From: Muscardinus avellanarius
Taxonomy: Eukaryota > Chordata > Mammalia > Rodentia > Gliridae
DNA length: 64,000 nucleotides
Direction: 5' to 3'
NCBI GenBank assembly: GCA_963383645.1
Contig: OY726559.1
Span: forward strand, 123,948,721 to 124,012,720
Shown: piece after piece, positions 57,871 to 64,000 of the stretch
Position numbering within the stretch: the stretch's first letter is position 1
Layout of the letters: the number at the start of each line of letters is the position of its first letter
Made by a program: the position numbers and the translations under genes
The notes under the pieces: model-generated
Database searches by the model: none
Seen by the model: the letters and a program-made list of their open reading frames with translations, nothing else
What the model was told of the DNA's origin: nothing

Positions 57871-58188
57871 TGCAGAAAGATAGGCACAGAGAGATGATAA
57901 CCTGGAGGGAGACTTGGCTGGAGAGGAGATTTTCTTTATTTTTGCCAGCAGGGCTCAGAGGACTAGAGTCCAAAGTCTGAGCTCCAAGGGAGTCAGCACA
58001 GGATTATATAGCCTCAGGGCAAGGAAGCCCTTGATTAGCTCAACAGGTATGGAGGCTTGGGTTAGGTTCCTTTCTTTTCCTGAGACTGATTTCCTCTAAC
58101 TGTTCCCACATGGTTTGTGGGGAGTCTGGTTAGAGAAAATGAGTTCTAGATGGAGAAAGTTTGGGCGCCATTTTAGGCTCCTACCTCA
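57871..58188 (-). mobile_element. 5' LTR of the minus-strand ERV
   Basis: 318 bp, minus strand starting tgaggtaggagcctaaaatg and ending ctgca. Minus-strand order: TATA-like ctatataatc (58004-58012), then aataaa (57935-57940), then the end, so U3-R-U5 order agrees with the primer-binding site. Confidence 0.85.
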
Positions 58189-58315
58189 GTACAAACAACT
58201 GATATGCTTAAGGAGATGGAAATGATAATTATCTTGATCTGGTCATTTTATATTGCATATATCAAATTATCACACTGTACCTCCACAATATATACAATTA
58301 TGCAGTAAAATTAAT
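58189..58315 (+). mobile_element. Old L1 3' end, right part
   Basis: aactgatatgcttaaggaga, ttgatctggtcattttatat and tatcacactgtacctccaca complete the L1 3' end interrupted at 51778. Confidence 0.8.
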
Positions 58316-58316
58316 T

Positions 58317-58513
58317 TTTTTGCGGGTCTAGGGGTGGAACCCAAGGGCATTTTACCTCCGAGCTACACCCCCTGCCCTATTTTTTATGAAACCAGGTCTC
58401 ACTGAGTTACAGAGGGCCTCACTAAGTAGCTGAGGCTGTCCGCGAACCGCAATCCTCCAGGTCTTAGCCTCCCGAATGCTGGGATTACAAGCATGCGCCA
58501 CCACGCCCGGCTG
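58317..58513 (-). mobile_element. Dimeric SINE, minus strand, with target duplication
   Basis: Complete copy flanked by gtaaaattaattttt (about 58304-58318 and 58513-58527). Confidence 0.92.
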
Positions 58514-58527
58514 TAAAATTAATTTTT

Positions 58528-59806
58528 TAATTGTAGAAAAAGTAGGGTTCTATAAGCAAAAAGCCAAAGGGGGAAATAGCAGCCGAGTAGTCAGCCAAAA
58601 GTACATGATTTAATTAACTTTTATCTTCATCATCTAGATACAGCCATGGTTTTTCAATGGGAACGTGGTGGGTAAGAACTGCTGCTTGGTAAGAACAGAG
58701 GTCCCCACTTCATTGACTTTCCCTCCTTCCTCCTCCGATCTCAGTCAATACCTTGCTCCCCTATGGAATGTCAACTCATGAAGGTTTGATAGGGCTTTCT
58801 TATAAAAGTATATGATGTGGCTAGACTTCTCATGTTGATTTTCCACTGGCTGGTGTCTATCTTTTCAGGAAAAAGAAGAGCTTATGCAAAGAATAGACAC
58901 ACGTCAGAGCTTACTCGAAGCAGGTCCTACTATGGCCCATGGTGTTAATAGTCAGCTTTCACAGGGCTTCCCACATTAAAACAATGCTCAGCTCAATCCT
59001 CCCAATAGTGAGAAATCACGAGCTCGTTCCCAGCCGGCAATGCCTCGTCACCAGTTCTCCCAGAACTTTGTTTTCCGTGTCTCACCATCTCCAACCAGAC
59101 TCAGATCTCCTGCGGTCTTTGTTTCAATGAGCGCTTCCTGCTTTGTGACATTTATTTGAATTTGAACTTTCTTCCTCTTCACCAAAAAGTCTAACATCCC
59201 AGGTCACATGTGTCTAAGGAGTTGATCTGTGTTTGCACAGACAACGTGGGCATTCTTAAGAACTGCAAATTACCACGCAGGATCCGCTCAGCACCTCTGG
59301 GAACTCCTTACTTTTGTGGAGGCTTGTGTTTACCTTTGAAGTGCTTTCCAGCCCATCCTCTTGAAGTCAGAGCCCCGCTCTGCTCATCTGTTCTGTCCGC
59401 CACCCTCATTCAGAAGAGCCGTCAGTCAGTGTGTGAAGCAGGCTGTGTCTGTGGAGAATCAAAGCATCACAGCCACGGCAGAGGACAGGACACGGCGGGC
59501 CTTGTTGTTTGTACACAGGCCTTCGTCTCCTTGAAAAGTATCTCTGTTTGAAATGAGTGAGGCTTCAAGAGCCATCTTCCTCTGGGATTTTCCTGCTGAA
59601 AGTCCTGTGAGGCGCCATTACTAGAAAGTAGAGAATGAAAGGCAAATCTGAGACAGGCTCTGGGCTTCCTGGGCAAGGGACTTACACCTGGACTCCATCT
59701 GGCTGACTGCTGGACATTTGCCTTCAGTTTGTGGATTGGGGTTTGCAAGGTTAATATCAAAGAAATTTTGTATTTTCTCCCAGTGATTATGCTTAAAAAT
59801 TATATA
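58528..59806. other. Unique sequence
   Basis: No repeat recognised. A 113-codon frame at 59210-59551 (plus) has no domain I recognise. Confidence 0.45.
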
Positions 59807-60222
59807 AAGCCAGGTGTGGTGGCACATACTTGTAATTCCTGCATTTGGGAGGCTGAGACCGGAGGATCGTGGTTCATGGACAGCTTCAGCTATTTAGTGA
59901 GGCCCTCCATAACTTAGTGAGACCCTGTTTCATAATAAAGAATAAAAAACAGGGCAGGAATGCCAGGCGTGGTGGCGCACGCTTGTAATCCCTGCGCTTG
60001 GGAGGCGGAGACAGGAGGATCGCACAGGTTCGAAGCCAGCTGCACGCACTGGCTTAGGAGACCCTGTTTCCAAATAAATAAAATAGGCCTGGGAGTGTAG
60101 CCTGGAGGTAGAAGGGCTTCCAGGAACCCCAGTACCACCAAAAAAAAAAAAAAAAACAGGGCAGGGGATGTATCTCAGAGGTTGAATGCCCCTGGGTGTC
60201 ATCCCCAGACCCGAAAAAAAAA
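59807..60222 (+). mobile_element. Older SINE split by a younger SINE
   Basis: Left half 59807-59950 and right half about 60155-60222. Outer flanks aaaaattatataaa (about 59794) and aaaaattatataaa (about 60222) are the target duplication of the older copy. Confidence 0.9.
59962..60154 (+). mobile_element. SINE nested in the linker of an older SINE
   Basis: Complete young-type dimer; aaaacagggcagg precedes and follows it. Confidence 0.9.
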
Positions 60223-60531
60223 ATTATATAAAATTCCCTCAGCAAGGGCCTTGCTCAGAAGTAAGACAGACTCCCCTCTTTGCCAGTGCCTATTAAGGAA
60301 GGATCCATTGTTGAAAGTAGTGGAGTGGCCATCACTACTGGTTGCTATGGTCACCGCTCTGGACCAGATGATTAGCTGGTCCTTGACCCAGCCTTTCCAC
60401 CTAACCATCATCTCCTCTGCAGCAAGAGGCCTTCTTATTCCCTAAACCATTTTGTCAGATTACAGGGAAATAAGTCTATAGCTTTCTGTGGTACTTTGTA
60501 ACTCTTCTGTAATGACTTTAATGTTGATGAC

Positions 60532-61287
60532 TGCTACAGCATCTCATGCAGGCCTTGAGCAAAAGCTAGGCCAGGGGACTCGCAACAGCCTAAGTCCCCC
60601 GTAAGTATGATCAGCATCTCCTTCAAAAAAAATTATTTTAAGATTATTTAGGCCGGGCGTGGTGGTGCACGCTTGTAATCCCCATGCTTGGGAGGCAGAG
60701 ACAGGAGGATCGCGCTGGTTCGAAGCCAGCCAGGCTGGCTTAAGAGACCCTGTTTCCAAATTAAAAAGTATAAAAAAATAGGTCTGGGAGTGTAGCCTAG
60801 AGGTATAAGGGTTTCCAGGAACCCCAGTGCCACACACACACAAAAAAATAAGATTATTTAGATTAATATGTGCAATTGGAATTTTATGTATAAGCATTAT
60901 AACTAAAATAGATGGGCAGCGACATGTGAGAGACTCAGTCAGCAAAGATCTTTTTTTTCCCCAAGGATAAAGTCTGGGCCAACATATAAGATTAAGTTCA
61001 AGCTGACCTTGTGATATGAGGCAAAGCATACTTTCTCTGATTTATTAAATGTCTGGCACCCTGCCCTGAAGTCTGTTAAAGACTTTTTCTGTCCTTTAAG
61101 TTTTCTGCTTGTATGGCTGTGGTTTTGTCTATCCTGCCAAGAAAGAAAGTATAAAGATTGTAGCAAGTCCTGAATAACGTTAGAGAAGCTTGCATCTGGT
61201 CTCGTGTGTCAGAGTCTTCTCTCGCGCGACCTCAACTCCTCTCACCAACACATGACCCCCGACTCCTGCTAGGGCTGGACCCTGGCA
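60532..61287 (+). mobile_element. Solo LTR (class II-like) with perfect 6-bp target duplication
   Basis: Begins tgctacagcatctcatgcag, ends ggctggaccctggca, flanked by gatgac on both sides (60526-60531 and 61288-61293). TATA-like tataaag at 61150. Same family as 55068-55636. A SINE (60651-60848) is inserted in U3. Confidence 0.92.
60651..60848 (+). mobile_element. Dimeric SINE inside the solo LTR
   Basis: Complete copy flanked by taagattattta (60639-60650 and 60849-60860), with a (CA)-rich tail. Confidence 0.92.
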
Positions 61288-61563
61288 GATGACCACCTAA
61301 AGTCTCGGACTAGTGAAAAAGTTCAAAACTCAATAGGTGATCATTCCAATAATGGACCTGAGGATCATCACCTTCATCTTTTCTTTGCTGATGTTCAGAG
61401 GAAAATGTCTGCCGTGCACCTGGGGAGTATAACGGTCTGTGCAATGTGTATTTTGATGTACAGTTTCATTTATGAATACGCTGTATTTTCCATTCTAATT
61501 TTCCCTACCTAAATTTTCCTTTTAATATATCTTGCATTGTTCAAATCTTTTAAAAGTACTTTA

Positions 61564-61772
61564 GGCCAGGCATAGTGGCGCACACTTGTAATCTCAGCAT
61601 TCAGGAGGCTGAGACTGGAGGATCGCTGTTCGCGGACAGCCTCAGCTACTCAGTGAGGCCCTCTGCAACTTAGTGAGACCCTGTTTCAAAATAAAGAATA
61701 AAAAATAGAGCACGGGGTGTAGCTTGGAGGTCAAATGCCTCTCAGTTCCATTCCCAGACCTGAGGGGGGAAA
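61564..61772 (+). mobile_element. Dimeric SINE
   Basis: 'ctcagctactcagtgaggcc' subfamily; approximate flanks aaaagtactttagg (about 61551) and aaaagtactttaag (about 61770) form the target duplication. Confidence 0.92.
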
Positions 61773-62395
61773 AAGTACTTTAAGTCCTTCTGACACGAGA
61801 CTAAATATAAGAAAAATAAATATTTCATCAGAAACCCATTGTATTCTATTAAGATGGGAGAGAGAAAATACAAAGGTTTTTAGGTCCAGAAAGGACAATT
61901 TGCACAAAGTACCCAGAACATATGCTGTGTAAAATCAAATACAATAACCTTATTGCATATTTTCTGTTAAAGAGAAATATATACATATGACTGATTACAA
62001 GAAAACTGGAATGTCTGGTCTAAGAAAAGGATAGCCACATGGTACTACTGCTCAGAAAGCGACCTGGATAATTAGAGAAAAGCTAGGTGAGGTTGCTATC
62101 ACAAGAAAGCTGTCCTCTCAAAAGTCTGGGGGTGCCATTAGACACACCATACCATTGGGGAGGTGCTTAGTGGGTTCTGGGAACCCTAGGGTCCTGCACA
62201 TGGCAAACACTTTGTAAAATATGGCAAAGAAATATGGAAAAGAAGAAGCACTATGCCAATGTGCCATCAATTTCACAGACAACCTTCAAATTAACCCAAG
62301 CAGAAGTGAGTTCAGAACTGAAAAGTGTAACTGCTGTAAAGGTCTTTAGAGTTATTTTAATTCAGTAACAGTGAGATAGATGTTTTAATCTCTCT

Positions 62396-62413
62396 TGCTC
62401 TTGCTCTCTCTCT

Positions 62414-62471
<58 letters not shown>

Positions 62472-62490
62472 TATCTCTATCTCTATCTTT
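62396..62490. repeat. (TC)n microsatellite
   Basis: ctctct run of about 55 bp with imperfect tct/atct flanks. Confidence 0.95.
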
Positions 62491-62494
62491 CTGT

Positions 62495-62610
62495 TCAGAT
62501 GAGGTTGAGGTTGAGGAAGATTAAATACTTTATGCAAGACCACAAAACTGGGAGAGAAAGACCCAGGTTAAGCCCAGGGCTGTGCTTCTAAAAGCAGACC
62601 GTTCTCTCAG
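62495..62610 (-). repeat. MIR-like fragment, minus strand
   Basis: cagatgaggttgaggttgag, ctttatgcaagaccacaaaa and gacccaggttaagcccaggg follow the reverse MIR order. Confidence 0.5.
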
Positions 62611-62999
62611 TTGACTCCAATACTTCCACAGCTCATGGTAAGGATACGAGTCTGAGGCCCATCCCAGACCCTGTGGGTCAGAATCTCTGGGGAGGGAGGG
62701 ACTTGGAACTGTTATGTTCAAGAAAAGACCAGATGATGAGGATGATTGGAGAAGTGTAAGGAAACTGCTCTCTGGCATCTGGGTAGAAAATGGACCCATA
62801 TCTTCCTCAACTGAGCAATTAAATAGAAGCCATTGGCGATATGAAGCTTATGCAACTAAAAATAAATCATGTCATTGGCATCTAACATGATAGATCATTT
62901 ATTCCTCTATTTGGTAATATAGCATTGTCTGACTGAAGGTTACCTAGATTCTGCAATACCAAGAATGTTTTGAAGAGTTAAAAAAAAAAAAGTGCTCTA

Positions 63000-63207
63000 G
63001 CCGGGCATGGTGGGACACACCTGGAATCCCAGTACTTGGGAGGCTGAGACAGGAGGATCACAGGTTTAAAGACAGCCTTAGCGATGTATTGACACTATCA
63101 CTGCCTAGTGAGCCATACTTCCAAACAAACAACAACAAAAATACAAAGGGCTGGGGATGTAGCTTGGCAGTAGAATGGTCTCCTGGGTTCCGTCCCCAGT
63201 ACCACAA
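63000..63207 (+). mobile_element. Dimeric SINE
   Basis: Older-type copy from agccgggcatggtgggacac to cgtccccagtaccac. Confidence 0.88.
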
Positions 63208-64000
63208 AAAGGGGGGCTCTCATTTAAACCTCAGACTTTTTCTAGCTTTTCTGTCTGTCCCACTTGCTGTTGAAGCAGTGAATAAGCATCCAGTCTGAAT
63301 CCCCAGTGGTTCTAGGGATGCAGCAGTTCCGGCCACTCAGGGCTGGAGGACACTGGGAGACACACAGGCTGAAGCCTGTTTGCTCCTGCAGGTCCCCCTT
63401 CCTTGATGCGCAAGCCACACCATCCAAACCTATCATTGCTTGGTTTGTTTTTCTTGGTTTCAGCGTTCCCATGGCTGATGGGAAGAGCTGAGGGAAGGAA
63501 GCCTGCAGTTTCGATGTCCAGCGTGAGAGCAAAGCGCTTATTTGCAGAACCTATACACTTCATTAACTAAACGGAATGCAAAGCCGTGACTCTGACATGG
63601 CTGAATTTAAATATTTAAATCAAGCTGTGAAGGGCCGCGGTGCAGCCAGAAGTAGAGACGGACAAATTGACCTGAAGCCTGAAGCATCCCAGGGACTTTG
63701 GACCGCTGCTTCTCAGCAGTTTTATTGTAAGTTATTCCTGTTATCTCAAAGAGAAAACTGAGGTATGATTGAAGTACGGGGCAGACTACCTTCACTTTGA
63801 GTTGGGTCTTCATGTGACCATCTTGCTTTACCTGTTACTGCCAAGAAACTTGCTTTGAATGACATCCCAGACATGCTGTCTCTCACAGCAAGTCATAACT
63901 TAATATTCTTTAATTCCCAAGTGTTCTTGATTTCATGCACTCGTAAGGAAAACTCTAGTAGGTCAGTATGCTTATGGTTTTGGTTGGTTTGTCTGGTTTT
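63208..64000. other. Unique sequence
   Basis: Short open frames only; no gene or repeat recognised. Confidence 0.5.

Larger units (their letters stand above)
51779..58188 (-). mobile_element. Endogenous retrovirus, minus strand, heavily decayed, with two LTRs
   Basis: Two related LTRs in the same orientation bracket 6.4 kb and interrupt an old L1 whose parts lie at 51390-51778 and 58189-58315. Reading on the minus strand: 5' LTR (58188-57871), a tRNA-Lys type primer-binding site (57863-57846), then sequence including gag- and pol-like remnants, a purine-rich tract (52080-52067) and the 3' LTR (52066-51779). The flanks atacta and gtacaa may be a diverged 6-bp target duplication, but 4 or 5 bp is also possible. 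Most of pol and essentially all of env are missing, and the interior holds later insertions. Not functional. Confidence 0.8.

Overview
This window looks like a non-coding, repeat-dense stretch of a mammalian nuclear genome, most likely from a sciurid rodent (squirrel, marmot or ground squirrel). The main evidence is the dominant SINE. It is a dimer with a 7SL/B1-like left half (start like gccgggcgtggtggcgcacg), an A-rich linker and a tRNA-Ala/ID-like right half (like gtgtagctcagaggtagaat). This B1-dID type architecture is known from squirrels and related rodents. About 40 copies are present in both orientations, at several apparent ages. L1, MIR and L2 fragments and old mammalian repeats fill in the rest. 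I found no intact functional protein-coding gene, tRNA, rRNA or CRISPR array.

Layout. Positions 1-2.2 kb hold a decayed, internally deleted L1. From 3 to 15 kb there are SINEs, microsatellites and old repeats in unique sequence. From 15 to 24 kb the sequence is SINE-poor, partly GC-rich, with an old DNA-transposon-like repeat at 16.8-17.4 kb. From 24 to 43 kb SINEs alternate with copies of two old interspersed repeat families; one copy, at 33.2-33.5 kb, contains a local 72/75-bp tandem expansion. From 43.7 to 48 kb lies a nested retrotransposon stack: a SINE with a second SINE in its linker, fused through its A-rich tail to a 5'-truncated CBX3 (HP1-gamma) retrocopy, whose 3'UTR is split by a 1.9-kb ORF1-only L1 derivative. 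From 51.8 to 58.2 kb a minus-strand endogenous retrovirus with two LTRs interrupts an old L1. The provirus contains a nested solo LTR, an LTR-like promoter block and, oddly, an ancient MIR. A related solo LTR with a perfect 6-bp target duplication lies at 60.5-61.3 kb. The window ends in unique sequence with a few SINEs.

The most interesting items are the SINE-CBX3 unit bracketed by one 16-nt direct repeat (either a template-switch chimera or an insertion into a SINE tail), the half-L1-like element with its own 3' end, the provirus whose interior holds host-like sequence, and the recurrent insertion of young SINEs into the linker of older SINEs. All calls are by eye from sequence. Family names for old repeats are tentative and are left unnamed where I could not recall them safely.
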